A stretch of 64,000 nt of DNA from Cellulomonas humilata (GTDB lineage Bacteria; Actinomycetota; Actinomycetes; Actinomycetales; Cellulomonadaceae). The position numbers and the translations under genes are program-made. The notes below the pieces were generated by a model that was given only the letters and a program-made list of their open reading frames with translations, was not told where the DNA came from and did not search any database. Within the stretch, counting starts at the first letter, position 1. Each line of letters begins with the position of its first letter. Where the stretch lies: contig NZ_JAUSVB010000005.1 of NCBI RefSeq assembly GCF_030814415.1, positions 372,001-436,000 of the forward strand, read 5' to 3'. Of the stretch, positions 1-9,677 are shown piece by piece.

Positions 1-215
1 CGTGGCTCTGCAGCGCTGGTGCAGCGCGCCCTCCGCCGGGGATCCCGGTGGTCGGCACACCTACTCCCGGGGCCGGCCCGCCGGCTCCACCCGCGTTGCC
101 GCGTGCCGGGCACCCCTCGGTGCGCGTCGTGCGGATGCAGGCCGGTCATCGCGACGATGCGGTGACCGCGAGCGGCCCGACGACGACGTCGGCCCCACCT
201 CGAGGAGTGCTCCAC

Positions 216-2015
216 GTGTCGAAGAACCCGCCCCGCCCGCGCCGAGCCGCTCTCGGCGCCCTGCTCGCCGCGGTCCTCGCCCTGGCAGGGCTGACCGCCG
301 CCGGCGTGACCGCCGCCGGGCCGGCCACCGCCGCGCCCGCCACCATGCGACCCGCCGCCAACCTGTTCCAGTGGACGTGGGACGGGATCGCGCAGGAGTG
401 CACCACCCAGCTGGGCCCGGCCGGCTACGGCTACGTCCAGACGTCCCCGCCCAACGAGCACGTGGTGCTCGCCGGCCAGTGGTGGACGTCCTACCAGCCG
501 GTCAGCTACAAGGTCTCCTCCAAGCTGGGCACCCGCGCCGAGTACAAGGCGATGATCGACACCTGCCGCGCCGCCGGCGTCTCGGTCATCACGGACGTCG
601 TCGTCAACCACATGTCGGGCCAGACCAGCGCGGGCACCGGCTGGGCCGGCACGGCGTACTCCGAGGAGCGCTACCCCGGACCCGAGGGCGGCTACGGCCC
701 GCAGGACTTCCACAGCTGCAAGACCAACATCAGCAACTACAACGACCGCTACCAGGTGCAGAACTGCCGCCTGGTCTCCCTGCAGGACCTCGACACGGGC
801 AGCGACTACGTGCGCTCGGAGATCGCGGCCTACCTCAACGACCTCATCTCGCTCGGCGTCCGCGGGTTCCGGGTCGACGCGTCCAAGCACATCGCCGCGG
901 GCGACCTGGAGGCCATCCGGGGGAAGCTCACCGACCAGAGCGTCTACATCGAGCACGAGGTGATCGCCGGCGGCGGTGAGCCCATCCAGCCCGCGGAGTA
1001 CTTCGGCTCGGGCGACTCCAACGAGTTCAACTACTCCCGGAACCTGAAGTCGGTGTTCCAGAGCGGCAACCTGTCGTCGCTCGGTGGTCTCAAGGACCAG
1101 TCCTGGCTGCTGCCGACCGACAAGGCCGCGGTGTTCGTCGACAACCACGACACCGAGCGCAACGGCGAGACGCTCAGCTACAAGAACGGGTCCGACTACC
1201 GCCTGGCGAACGTGTTCGCCCTCAGCTACCCGTACGGCTGGCCGACGGTCTACTCCGGCTACGCGTTCAGCAACAACGACGCCGGGCCGCCGCAGCAGGG
1301 CAACGGTGCGGTGGACGACGCCGTCTGCGGGCAGGGCACCTGGACGTGCGCGCACCGCTGGAACGAGACGGCGCACATGGTCGGCTTCCGCAACGCCGTC
1401 GGCACCGCGGCCCTGACGAACGTCTGGAGCGACGGCGGCCGGCTCGCCTACGGGCGGGGGTCGCTCGGGTACGTCGCGATCAACCGCAACGGCTCGGCGC
1501 TGCAGCGCACGTTCCAGACGTCGCTCCCCGCCGGGCGGTACTGCGACGTCATCAGCGGCGCGACGACGAGCGGCGGGTGCTCCGGCACGACGGTCACCGT
1601 GGCGTCGGGCGGCTCGGCCACGTTCACCGTCCCCGCCAACGGGTCGGTCGCTCTGCACGTCGGACAGCTCGCGGGCGGCACCGGAACCCCGACGCCGACA
1701 CCGACGCCGAGTCCGACCGGTGCCTCGCAGATCTCGTTCGGGGTCAACGCGACGACGTCGTGGGGCCAGAACATCTTCGTCGTGGGTGACCGCGCGGAGC
1801 TGGGCAGCTGGAACCCGGCGAGCGCGATCGCGCTGTCGTCGGCCACCTACCCGGTCTGGCGGGCGAGCGTGACGCTGCCCGCCGGCACGGTCGTCCAGTA
1901 CAAGTACGTGCGCAAGGAGTCGAACGGTGCGGTGACCTGGGAGTCCGGGTCCAACCGCACCGCGACGGTGCCGGCCAGCGGGGTCCTCACCTTGACCGAC
2001 ACCTGGCGCAGCTAA
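216..2015 (+). CDS. Secreted alpha-amylase, GH13 with C-terminal CBM20 starch-binding domain
   Basis: Secreted enzyme that cleaves internal alpha-1,4 bonds of starch. I chose the GTG at 216 because GAGGAG lies 8-9 nt upstream and the protein then opens with a classical signal peptide (basic n-region, Ala/Leu-rich core, Ala-x-Ala near residue 40). The catalytic residues of family GH13 are visible: Asp221 in GFRVDASK, Glu248 in EHEVI and Asp312 in FVDNHDTER. The N-terminal motif SPPNEHV is typical of Streptomyces-type amylases (GH13_32, from memory). A Thr-Pro linker near residue 490 leads to a CBM20-like module with GDRAELGSWNP, ending at the stop. Length 599 aa fits a two-domain amylase. The 215 bases upstream show no gene I can support. 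The neighbours are unrelated, so it is probably a single-gene unit. Confidence 0.93.
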   Translation: MSKNPPRPRRAALGALLAAVLALAGLTAAGVTAAGPATAAPATMRPAANLFQWTWDGIAQECTTQLGPAGYGYVQTSPPNEHVVLAGQWWTSYQPVSYKVSSKLGTRAEYKAMIDTCRAAGVSVITDVVVNHMSGQTSAGTGWAGTAYSEERYPGPEGGYGPQDFHSCKTNISNYNDRYQVQNCRLVSLQDLDTGSDYVRSEIAAYLNDLISLGVRGFRVDASKHIAAGDLEAIRGKLTDQSVYIEHEVIAGGGEPIQPAEYFGSGDSNEFNYSRNLKSVFQSGNLSSLGGLKDQSWLLPTDKAAVFVDNHDTERNGETLSYKNGSDYRLANVFALSYPYGWPTVYSGYAFSNNDAGPPQQGNGAVDDAVCGQGTWTCAHRWNETAHMVGFRNAVGTAALTNVWSDGGRLAYGRGSLGYVAINRNGSALQRTFQTSLPAGRYCDVISGATTSGGCSGTTVTVASGGSATFTVPANGSVALHVGQLAGGTGTPTPTPTPSPTGASQISFGVNATTSWGQNIFVVGDRAELGSWNPASAIALSSATYPVWRASVTLPAGTVVQYKYVRKESNGAVTWESGSNRTATVPASGVLTLTDTWRS

Positions 2016-2022
2016 GGACGTT

Positions 2023-2058
2023 CCGGGTGCCGTCCCCTCCGTCGGGGGCGGCGCCCGG
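2023..2058 (+). terminator. Hairpin terminator after the amylase
   Basis: A 10-bp outer stem (CCGGGTGCCG pairing with CGGCGCCCGG, one G-T pair) and a 4-bp C/G inner stem begin 8 nt after the amylase stop. There is no T-tract, as is usual in high-GC actinobacteria. Confidence 0.6.
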
Positions 2059-2172
2059 GACCGCGAACGGGGGTGGCGTCGAGCGCGTGGAGGTGTGCGG
2101 CGCCACCCCTCCCGCCGTCTCACGGGTGTCCAGATGCTGGCGCGCAAGCAAGGCGCGCCTCACCGCCGGTCC

Positions 2173-2178
2173 TACACT
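2173..2178 (+). promoter_or_regulatory. Candidate -10 box (TACACT) for the ferredoxin reductase gene
   Basis: TACACT fits the actinobacterial -10 consensus and lies about 110 nt before the GTG start. I see no convincing -35 box, so this is tentative. Confidence 0.3.
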
Positions 2179-2289
2179 GGCCCTGAGCACAGTCCTGCAC
2201 GGTGCCGTCGGTCGTGCCTGGCGTTTGCCGGGACCCGGCGCGTCATACCTCCCCGCAGGGCTCCCCTGATCGGAAGGCACCCGCGTCCC

Positions 2290-3663
2290 GTGAGCACCCC
2301 GACTCTGCGAGTGGCCGTCGTCGGCGCAGGCCCGGCCGGCATCTACGCCGCCGACATCCTGTCGAAGACCGACCTCGACGTCAGCATCGACCTCTTCGAG
2401 CGCCTGCCCGCGCCGTTCGGCCTCGTGCGCTACGGCGTCGCGCCGGACCACCCGCGCATCAAGCAGATCATCGTCGCCCTGCAGAAGGTGCTGGAGCGCG
2501 GTGACATCCGGCTGCTCGCCAACGTCGACTACGGCACCGACCTCAAGCTGGACGACCTGCGCCAGTTCTACGACGCCGTCATCTTCTCCACGGGCTCCAT
2601 CCGCGACGCCGCGCTGCCGGTCCCGGGCATCGACCTCGAGGGCTCCTACGGCGCCGCCGACTTCGTGTCCTGGTACGACGGCCACCCGGACGTCCCGCGC
2701 ACCTGGCCGCTGGAGGCCCAGCACGTCGCCGTCCTCGGCGCCGGCAACGTCGCGCTCGACGTGGCCCGCATCCTGGCCAAGCACGCCGACGACCTGCTGC
2801 CCACCGAGGTCCCGGCCAACGTCTACGACCTCCTCAAGGCCTCGCCGGTCACCGACGTGCACCTGTTCGCGCGCCGCGGCCCGGCCCAGGTCAAGTTCTC
2901 GCCGCTCGAGCTGCGCGAGCTCGGGCACGTCCCCGACGTCGACGTCATCGTCTACCCCGAGGACTTCGACTTCGACGAGGGCTCGATGGCGGCCATCCAC
3001 TCGTCCAACCAGACCAAGCAGGTCGTCAAGACCCTCACGGACTGGACGCTCAAGGAGCCGGAGGAGAACACCGCGAGCCGGCGCATCCACCTGCACTTCC
3101 TGCACAAGCCCGTCGAGATCCTCGGCGAGGACGGTCGCGTCGTCGGCGTCCGCACCGAGCGCACCGCGCTGAACGGCGACGGCAACGTCACCGGCACCGG
3201 GCAGACGCACGACTGGCCGGTGCAGGCCGTCTACCGCGCGGTCGGCTACTTCGGCTCGCCGCTGGTGGACATCCCGTTCGACGACGTCGCGGGTGTGATC
3301 CCCAACCGTGAGGGCCGCGTGGTCGACGTGGACGGCGAGCAGCTGCAGGGCGTCTACGCCACCGGCTGGATCAAGCGCGGTCCCGTCGGCCTCATCGGGC
3401 ACACCAAGTCGGACGCGTCGGAGACCATCCGGCACCTGGGCGAGGACGTGGCCGAGGGCGGCGAGGCGTTCTACACCGCCACCGACCGCGACCCCGACGC
3501 CGTCACGGAGTTCCTGCACGGCCGCGGCGTCGACGTCATCACGTGGCAGGGCTGGGAGCTCCTCGACGCGTACGAGCGCTCGCTGGGCGAGCCGCACGGC
3601 CGCGAGCGCGTGAAGCTGGTCCCGCGCGACGAGATGGTGTCGGTCTCACTCGGCCGCAGCTGA
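2290..3663 (+). CDS. fprA: Ferredoxin/adrenodoxin-type NADP+ reductase (FprA-like)
   Basis: FAD enzyme moving electrons between NADPH and ferredoxin, in the adrenodoxin-reductase family. The N-terminal FAD-binding motif VVGAGPAGIYAA starts near residue 8, followed by the family signature FGLVRYGVAPDHPRIK. A second dinucleotide motif for NADPH, VLGAGNVALDVARIL, is near residue 150, and GWIKRGPVGLIGHTK closes the FAD site near residue 360. The length of 457 aa matches mycobacterial FprA. GTG 2290 places the FAD motif at the usual distance from the N-terminus; upstream in-frame codons are long and low-complexity. It is single-gene, with a promoter candidate upstream and a terminator after it. 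The partner ferredoxin is not in this window. Confidence 0.9.
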   Translation: MSTPTLRVAVVGAGPAGIYAADILSKTDLDVSIDLFERLPAPFGLVRYGVAPDHPRIKQIIVALQKVLERGDIRLLANVDYGTDLKLDDLRQFYDAVIFSTGSIRDAALPVPGIDLEGSYGAADFVSWYDGHPDVPRTWPLEAQHVAVLGAGNVALDVARILAKHADDLLPTEVPANVYDLLKASPVTDVHLFARRGPAQVKFSPLELRELGHVPDVDVIVYPEDFDFDEGSMAAIHSSNQTKQVVKTLTDWTLKEPEENTASRRIHLHFLHKPVEILGEDGRVVGVRTERTALNGDGNVTGTGQTHDWPVQAVYRAVGYFGSPLVDIPFDDVAGVIPNREGRVVDVDGEQLQGVYATGWIKRGPVGLIGHTKSDASETIRHLGEDVAEGGEAFYTATDRDPDAVTEFLHGRGVDVITWQGWELLDAYERSLGEPHGRERVKLVPRDEMVSVSLGRS

Positions 3664-3677
3664 CCACCGCACGATCC

Positions 3678-3707
3678 CTGAGCCCGTCCGGCACCAGCCG
3701 GGCGGGC

Positions 3708-3711
<4 letters not shown>
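3678..3711. terminator. Bidirectional terminator between convergent fprA and the ABC importer
   Basis: A 15-bp stem with an ACCA loop and one G-T pair starts 15 nt after the fprA stop. Its distal arm overlaps the last codons of the converging ABC ATPase gene, so one hairpin can serve both transcripts. Confidence 0.65.
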
Positions 3712-4489
<778 letters not shown>

Positions 4490-4493
<4 letters not shown>

Positions 4494-5356
4494 CGCAGCG
4501 CCCCGCCGCCGGCCAGCGAGCTCTGCGCGCCGACCCAGCCCGAGCGTCGCGCCAGCACGCCCGTGAACCGGGTCAGGGGGATGGTCAGGGCCACGAACAG
4601 CACCCCGGCCACGACGTACGGCGTGAAGTTGGCGTAGCGCGCGGTCTCGATCTGCGCGGCGCGGACGGCGTCGATGGCGCCCAGGATCGAGATGAGCCCG
4701 GAGTCCTTGGACAGGGCGACGAGGTCGTTCAGGAGCGGCGGGACCACCCGCCGGACCGCCTGGGGGAGCACCACGTGCTGCATCGCCTGCGCCCGGGTCA
4801 GCCCGAGCGAGCGCGCGGCGGCGACCTGCGACGGGTGCACCGACTCGATCCCGGCCCGGAACACCTCCGCGACGTACGCCGAGTAGGTGAGCACGAGCGC
4901 GAGCGTGCCCAGTGCCACCGCGGACGTCGGGATGCCCTGCAGTCGCAGCCCGGGCAGCCCGAACCCGACGAGCAGCAGGACGAGGATCAGGGGCAGGCCG
5001 CGGAACACGTCGACGTACCCGGTGGCCAGCGCGCGGACGGGGAAGAACACGGGACCGCGCAGGGTGCGCGCGAGGGCGAGGCCCATCGCGACGATCACGA
5101 TGAGGACCGCGCTGACGGCCATGACCCGGATGTTCAGCCAGAGCCCCTGGAGGATCGCCGGGAACGACTCCTGCGCCACCTCCCAGTCGAAGAACGACGC
5201 CTTGACCCGCGGCCACCCGGGGGAGGACGTGAGCGCGAGGACCGCGACGGCGACCAGTGCGATCGTCGACAGGACGGCGACCGCGGTGGAGCGCTGGGCG
5301 CGGCTGCGGCGGTAGGCGTCCCGTTCCTGCTGGCGCTCGGAGGGCACCCAGCTCAC
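4490..5356 (-). CDS. Polar amino-acid ABC transporter, permease (HisM/GlnP type)
   Basis: Membrane subunit of the same importer. An N-terminal hydrophobic segment (residues about 20-42) is followed by the BPD_transp_1 core with several membrane spans. The EAA-loop region holds EVFRAGIESVHPSQVAAARSLGLT, which docks on the ATPase and is characteristic of amino-acid permeases. The start GTG overlaps the stop of the binding-protein gene (GTGA), which argues for this start over the codons further upstream. Only one permease gene is present, so it presumably homodimerises. Length 288 aa. Confidence 0.9.
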
Positions 5357-6192
5357 TGGAGGACCGGTGCACCCGCGGCGTCGGTGAGCCACTTCGCCTC
5401 GAGGTCGCCCAGGGTGCCGTCCTCGCTCAGGGCGTCGACCGCGTCGCTGACCGCGGCGGTCAGCGCGCTGCCCTTGTCCAGCACGAGCCCGAACTGGTCA
5501 CCACCGGCGCTGTCCGGCAGCTGGCCGAGCAGGATCCCGCCGTCGAGCTCCGCCGCGGTGATGTACAGCGCGGTCGGCAGGTCCACGACGATCGCGTCGA
5601 CCAGCCCGGAGGTCAGGGCCTGCTTGACCTGGTCGTTGTCGTTGAACGGCGACACCGGGGTGGTCGGGTCGATGGTCTCCTGGGCCGCGGTGAGGCTCGT
5701 CGTGCCCACCATCGCGCCGATCTTCAGCGCCTTGAGGTCCGCGAGCGTCGTCGCCTCGGCGCCCGCCGACCCCTCGAGCGTCACGACGGCCTGCGAGGTC
5801 GTGTAGTACGGCGACGAGAAGTCCAGGTTGGCCTTGCGCTCGTCGCTGATCGACACCTGGTTGATCGCGAAGTCGAAGTCCTTGGCGCCCGGCGCGATGA
5901 TCTGGTCGAAGCTGGCGACGGTCCACTCGACGTGGTCCTTGTCGAAGCCCAGCTGGTCGGCCACCGCGTACGCGACGGCGGACTCGAAGCCCTCGCCGTT
6001 GGTGGGGTCGCTGTCGACGACCCAGGGCTCGTAGGCGGGGTCGGACGTGGCGATCGTCAGGACGCCGTCCGTGATGGTGGACAGCGAGCCGTCCGTCGCG
6101 GCGTCGGACGAGCCGGCGTCGTCGGTCGGGGCGCAGGCGACGAGCGCGAGCGCCGCGATGGCGGCGAGGGTGGTCCAGCGGGCTGTGCGCAC
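5353..6192 (-). CDS. Amino-acid ABC transporter substrate-binding lipoprotein
   Basis: Family 3 extracellular solute-binding protein that delivers an amino acid to the permease. GTG 6192 has GGAG six bases upstream and gives a short lipoprotein signal with lipobox LVAC, Cys20 being the lipidated residue. The mature part has the SBP_bac_3 pattern: [15 protein letters not shown] near the start, GFDFDVA-like text replaced here by [17 protein letters not shown], and [20 protein letters not shown] in the middle. Its length of 279 aa is usual. It is first in a three-gene operon with four-base overlaps. The ligand is not determinable by eye. Confidence 0.9.
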   Translation of the reverse strand: MRTARWTTLAAIAALALVACAPTDDAGSSDAATDGSLSTITDGVLTIATSDPAYEPWVVDSDPTNGEGFESAVAYAVADQLGFDKDHVEWTVASFDQIIAPGAKDFDFAINQVSISDERKANLDFSSPYYTTSQAVVTLEGSAGAEATTLADLKALKIGAMVGTTSLTAAQETIDPTTPVSPFNDNDQVKQALTSGLVDAIVVDLPTALYITAAELDGGILLGQLPDSAGGDQFGLVLDKGSALTAAVSDAVDALSEDGTLGDLEAKWLTDAAGAPVLQ

Positions 6193-6298
6193 GGCGTGCT
6201 CCGGGGTCTCGGGGTGGCGTGGGGGCCAGGATACGAGGGAACCGGTGCGCGACCGCGAGCGTTCCACCGGTGCACAGCGGTCACGAGAGAGAGCACCC

Positions 6299-7183
6299 AT
6301 GGGTCACCGGCACTACAACGGCTTGAAGACGGCAGCACTGTTCGGCGTGATGTGGGCCGTCCTGCTCGGCATCGGGTGGTTGCTCGGTCGCGGCACCCCG
6401 AAGTTCCTGCTGCTGTTCACGGTCCTCGGGCTCGTCATGACGGCGTTCAGCTACTGGAACTCCGACAAGATCGCGATCCGCGCGATGAAGGCCCGGCCGG
6501 TGAGCGAGATCGAGCAGCCGGCGATGTACCGGATCGTGCGGGAGCTCTCCAACGCCGCCCGTCAGCCGATGCCGCGTCTCTACATCTCGCCGACGGCCGC
6601 GCCCAACGCCTTCGCCACCGGCCGCAACCCGAAGAATGCGGCGGTGTGCTGCACCGAGGGCATCCTGCAGATCCTCGACGAGCGCGAGCTGCGCGGCGTC
6701 CTCGGCCACGAGCTCATGCACGTCTACAACCGCGACATCCTCACGTCCTCGGTGGCCGCCGCCGTGGCCGGGGTGATCACCTCGCTCGCGCAGTTCGCAC
6801 TCTTCTTCGGCGGCGGCAGCGACCGCGACCGCGGGGGGAACCCGCTCGCCGGGCTACTGCTCGCGCTCCTGGCGCCGCTCGCCGCGATGATGATCCAGCT
6901 CGCGATCACCCGCACGCGCGAGTTCGACGCGGACGAGGACGGCGCGCGGCTGACGGGTGACCCGCTCGCCCTGGCCTCCGCGCTGCGCAAGCTCGAGCAG
7001 GGCACCAAGGCTCGCCCGCTGCCGCAGGACCGCGAGCTGGTCGACGTGTCGCACCTGATGATCGCGAACCCGTTCCGCGGCGCCGGCCTGGCTCGGCTCT
7101 TCTCGACGCACCCGCCCATGGCCGACCGCATCGCCCGCCTCCAGGCCCAGGCCGGCCCGCAGGACGGCATCGCCCGCTACTGA
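6299..7183 (+). CDS. htpX: HtpX-like M48 membrane zinc metalloprotease
   Basis: Integral-membrane endoprotease of family M48, thought to degrade damaged membrane proteins. Two membrane spans lie at about residues 13-52, and the zinc site HELMH is at 137-141 with flanking NRD. Two further hydrophobic segments follow (about 150-170 and 180-200), then the third zinc-ligand region [10 protein letters not shown]. The C-terminus [14 protein letters not shown] is typical of HtpX. ATG 6299 has a GAGAGAG tract upstream and gives 294 aa, close to the family norm. It is divergent from the ABC importer and convergent with yajQ. Confidence 0.9.
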   Translation: MGHRHYNGLKTAALFGVMWAVLLGIGWLLGRGTPKFLLLFTVLGLVMTAFSYWNSDKIAIRAMKARPVSEIEQPAMYRIVRELSNAARQPMPRLYISPTAAPNAFATGRNPKNAAVCCTEGILQILDERELRGVLGHELMHVYNRDILTSSVAAAVAGVITSLAQFALFFGGGSDRDRGGNPLAGLLLALLAPLAAMMIQLAITRTREFDADEDGARLTGDPLALASALRKLEQGTKARPLPQDRELVDVSHLMIANPFRGAGLARLFSTHPPMADRIARLQAQAGPQDGIARY

Positions 7184-7194
7184 GCGGTTCCCGC

Positions 7195-7241
7195 GAGCTC
7201 GGTGGTCGCCGCCCAGCCCGGTGTCTCGAACCACCGAGCTC
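7195..7241. terminator. Bidirectional terminator between htpX and yajQ
   Basis: A perfect 12-bp inverted repeat (GAGCTCGGTGGT and its complement) with a 23-nt loop sits in the short gap between two convergent genes. Confidence 0.55.
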
Positions 7242-7271
7242 AGCGACGAGCACCGAGCTGGGGCGGTGGGG

Positions 7272-7778
7272 TCAGCGGTAGTTGGTGAACTGCAGGTCGG
7301 CGTCGACGTCGGCACCCTTGAGCAGCGCGATCACGGCCTGCAGGTCGTCGCGGCTCTTGCCGGTCACACGCAGCTCGTCGCCCTGGATCTGCGTCTTGAT
7401 GCCCTTGGGCCCCTCGTCGCGGACGATCTTGGCGACCTTCTTGGCGGTCTCGCTGCTGAGCCCCTCCTTGATGAGTGCCTCGAGGCGGTACTCCTTGCCG
7501 GACGGCTTGGGCTCGGGGCCGTCGTCGCCGCCGGTGTCCAGCGACTTCAGCGAGATGCCGCGCCGGATCAGCTTGGTCTGGAACACGTCGAGGACGGCGA
7601 GCACCCGCTCCGAGGAGTTGGCGATCATGAGGATCTTCTCGCCGCTCCACGCGATCGACGCGCCCACGCCCTTGAAGTCGTACCGCTGGGCGATCTCCTT
7701 CGAGGCCTGGTTGAGGGCGTTGTCCACCTCCTGGCGGTCGACCTTGCTGACGACGTCGAACGAGGCTTCGCTCGCCAT
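7272..7778 (-). CDS. YajQ-family nucleotide-binding protein
   Basis: Small cytoplasmic protein of the YajQ (DUF520) family, in which some members bind RNA or nucleotides and the Xanthomonas homologue binds cyclic di-GMP. The N-terminus [20 protein letters not shown] and the internal [11 protein letters not shown] are family hallmarks, and [17 protein letters not shown] is the conserved C-terminal part. ATG 7778 follows AGGAGGA at normal spacing, and 168 aa matches the family. No partner gene is linked, so the role here is unknown. Confidence 0.92.
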   Translation of the reverse strand: MASEASFDVVSKVDRQEVDNALNQASKEIAQRYDFKGVGASIAWSGEKILMIANSSERVLAVLDVFQTKLIRRGISLKSLDTGGDDGPEPKPSGKEYRLEALIKEGLSSETAKKVAKIVRDEGPKGIKTQIQGDELRVTGKSRDDLQAVIALLKGADVDADLQFTNYR

Positions 7779-7920
7779 GGCATTCCTCCTGCTGCCCGCG
7801 GCTACGCGGGACTGGTCGCTGGGGCGTTTCGCTAGCACCGCCCGGGTGTTGCTATCCTTCCACCCGCACGCTGCACGCGCGTTCGCCCCTGGGGCGTCCT
7901 CTCGTTCGGCAGGCATCCCC

Positions 7921-8002
7921 GGCGGGTTACCCGAGTGGCCAAAGGGGGCTGACTGTAAATCAGCTGGCAACGCCTACGGGGGTTCGAATCCCTCACCCGC
8001 CA
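7921..8002 (+). tRNA. tRNA-Tyr (anticodon GTA)
   Basis: The 7-bp acceptor stem is GGCGGGT with ACCCGCC, discriminator A. The anticodon stem GCTGA/TCAGC encloses loop CTGTAAA with GTA at 7955-7957. The long variable arm expected of a class II tRNA-Tyr and a TTCGAAT T-loop are visible. CCA is not encoded. Confidence 0.95.
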
Positions 8003-8011
8003 CGTTGCGAT

Positions 8012-8044
8012 CACGACCCCGGACCTCTGCGGTCCGGGGTCGTG
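8012..8044. terminator. Terminator after tRNA-Tyr and ClpN gene
   Basis: A perfect 14-bp stem with loop TCTGC starts 10 nt after the tRNA and ends one base before the stop codon of the converging ClpN-domain gene, so it can act in both directions. Confidence 0.75.
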
Positions 8045-8503
8045 TCATGTCCGGGCCGCCCTGGCGCGTACTTCGCTGGGCCGGATGCCGAGAGCGGCGA
8101 GGAGTACCGCCGCAGGATCGGGCTCCTCGCGAGTGAGGAGCGCGAGGAGCAGGTGCCGAGGAGTGACCCGGCGGGACTTCTCGGTGGCCGCCAGCGCGTA
8201 GGCGAGCGGCAGGACCGCGCGGAACCCTGAGGTCGGCTGCCGGGCGCTGCGCCGGCTGATCGCGACGGTCCCGTCGAGGTCGGGGCTCGTGAGTCCGATC
8301 GCCTCCAGAGCCGCCCGGTCCAGCGAGCGCAGCTCGGACCGAGCGGTCTCCAGGTCGACGCCCACCAGCTCGGCGGTCGGGGGGTCGTGCAGCAGGCCGA
8401 GGAGCAGATGGTCGGTGCCGACGCGCCGGTCGCCGCGAAGAGCGGCCTCGTCGTCGCCGGCGGCGACCACCGAGCGTGCAGCGGGCGTGAGTCGATCGAA
8501 CAC
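8045..8503 (-). CDS. Stand-alone Clp N-terminal (ClpR) domain protein
   Basis: The 152-aa protein consists of two ClpN-type helical repeats and no ATPase. The first carries FDRLTPAARSVVAAG then TDHLLLGLLH (residues about 2-38); the second carries ALAATEKSRRVTPRHLLLALL (about 105-130). In ClpA/ClpC this domain binds substrates or adaptors. Small actinobacterial proteins of this type usually lie next to a tiny HTH gene, as here, with nine bases between the genes. Inference: it may sense or present a ligand or misfolded protein to control the HTH partner. It has no direct evidence of enzymatic function. Confidence 0.8.
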   Translation of the reverse strand: MFDRLTPAARSVVAAGDDEAALRGDRRVGTDHLLLGLLHDPPTAELVGVDLETARSELRSLDRAALEAIGLTSPDLDGTVAISRRSARQPTSGFRAVLPLAYALAATEKSRRVTPRHLLLALLTREEPDPAAVLLAALGIRPSEVRARAART

Positions 8504-8512
8504 GGAGGTTGC

Positions 8513-8713
8513 CTACTTCCCGTACTTGGCGTGCACCGACTGCCGGGCCACCCCGAGGGCGTCGCCGATCTGCTCCCAGGACCAGCCCTGCTCCCGGGCG
8601 AGGGCGACCTGCTGGGCCTCCACCTGCTCCGCGAGCCGCCGCAGGGCGCCGACGGCCCGCAGCCCGACGGCGGGGTCGCTGGTGCGGAGCTGGGCGGAGA
8701 GGTCGTCGGCCAT
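8513..8713 (-). CDS. Small helix-turn-helix DNA-binding protein (66 aa)
   Basis: Probable transcription factor that makes a pair with the ClpN-domain gene. An N-terminal helix (RAVGALRRLAEQVEAQQVALA) is followed by a sigma-region-4-like HTH, GWSWEQIGDALGVARQSVHAKY. ATG 8713 is preferred over upstream codons because those would lie inside the palindromic operator. No ribosome-binding site is visible and a possible -10 ends only 7 nt upstream, so the mRNA may be leaderless. The triple operator just upstream suggests that this protein represses itself and the divergent ABC exporter (inference). Confidence 0.8.
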   Translation of the reverse strand: MADDLSAQLRTSDPAVGLRAVGALRRLAEQVEAQQVALAREQGWSWEQIGDALGVARQSVHAKYGK

Positions 8714-8715
8714 GG

Positions 8716-8778
8716 TGTCAGTCTGGATTGACAAACGCTCGGCTGTCAATCCAGACTGACATGTCAGGCCAGACTGAC
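8716..8778. promoter_or_regulatory. Triple palindromic operator and divergent promoters
   Basis: Two 18-bp arms form a perfect inverted repeat (TGTCAGTCTGGATTGACA at 8716-8733; complement at 8744-8761) around a 10-nt spacer. A third copy, TGTCAGGCCAGACTGAC, follows directly at 8762-8778 with two changes. Each copy is itself an imperfect TGTCA...TGACA palindrome. TTGACA inside the left arm and CAGACT inside the right arm, 18 bp apart, could form a promoter for the exporter; the mirror image serves the HTH gene. Confidence 0.7.
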
Positions 8779-8789
8779 GAACGGAGCAG

Positions 8790-9677
8790 ATGATGGTGGT
8801 GGACGTCGAGGGTCTGCGCATGCGCTACGGCTCCAGGGACGTGCTGGACGACGTGTCCTTCGGCGTGGATCGCGGACAGGTGGTGGCGCTGCTCGGACCG
8901 AACGGGGCCGGCAAGACGACGACGATCGAGATCCTCGAGGGCTTCCGGAGGCGTTCGGACGGCCGCGTCGCCGTGCTGGGGGTCGACCCCGCGCACGGGA
9001 CCGAGCAGTGGCGTGCCCGCGTCGGCGTCGTCCTGCAGTCGTGGCGCGACCACGGCAGATGGCGGGTGCGGGAGCTCCTCGCGCACCTGGGGTCGTACTA
9101 CGCGCCGTACTCGACGCCGGACCACCCGCGCCCGTGGGACGCGGACGAGCTGGTGGCCGCCGTCGGGCTCACGGACCAGGCGAACCAGGAGGTCCGACGG
9201 CTGTCCGGAGGCCAGCGTCGTCGGCTCGACGTCGCGGTCGGGGCGGTCGGGCGGCCCGAGCTGCTCTTCCTCGACGAGCCGACCGCGGGCTTCGACCCCG
9301 AGGCCCGGCGGGAGTTCCACGACCTGGTGCGCGGGCTCGTGCGGGAGCACGGGACGACGGTCCTGCTCACCACCCACGACCTCGCGGAGGCCGAGACCTT
9401 GGCGGACCGCATCCTCGTGCTGGACGGCGGCCGCATCGTGGCCGACGGCACCGCGGCTGACCTGGCGCACCGGTTCGCGGGCGACGACGAGGTGCGCTGG
9501 ACCGTGGGCGGCGAGCGGTTCGTGCGGTCGACGCCGCACTCCACCGCCTTCGCGCGCGAGCTGTTCCTCGTGCACGGCGAGGACGTCGCCGACCTGGAGA
9601 TCCGGCGCGCGTCGCTCGAGGACTCCTACCTCGCGCTCGTGCGGCGGGCCGAGTCGGGACAGCGGGTGGCGTCATGA
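8790..9677 (+). CDS. ABC exporter ATP-binding protein (DrrA-like)
   Basis: Cytoplasmic ATPase of an ABC-2 export system. It shows Walker A GPNGAGKTT, signature LSGGQRRR, Walker B LLFLDEPTAGFDPEA and H-loop LLTTHDLAEAE, plus the C-terminal extension typical of drug-export ATPases. Two ATG codons are adjacent (8790 and 8793); GGAG at 8783-8786 is better spaced for 8793, so the true start may be one codon later. The stop overlaps the permease start (ATGA). It is transcribed away from the HTH/ClpN pair across a shared operator, so the exporter is probably that regulator's target. Substrate unknown. Confidence 0.88.
   Translation: MMVVDVEGLRMRYGSRDVLDDVSFGVDRGQVVALLGPNGAGKTTTIEILEGFRRRSDGRVAVLGVDPAHGTEQWRARVGVVLQSWRDHGRWRVRELLAHLGSYYAPYSTPDHPRPWDADELVAAVGLTDQANQEVRRLSGGQRRRLDVAVGAVGRPELLFLDEPTAGFDPEARREFHDLVRGLVREHGTTVLLTTHDLAEAETLADRILVLDGGRIVADGTAADLAHRFAGDDEVRWTVGGERFVRSTPHSTAFARELFLVHGEDVADLEIRRASLEDSYLALVRRAESGQRVAS

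Noticed and set aside
1..215. A coding region at the left edge
   Set aside because: Frames are open but encode Arg/Pro-rich text; no motif, start or ribosome site supports a gene.
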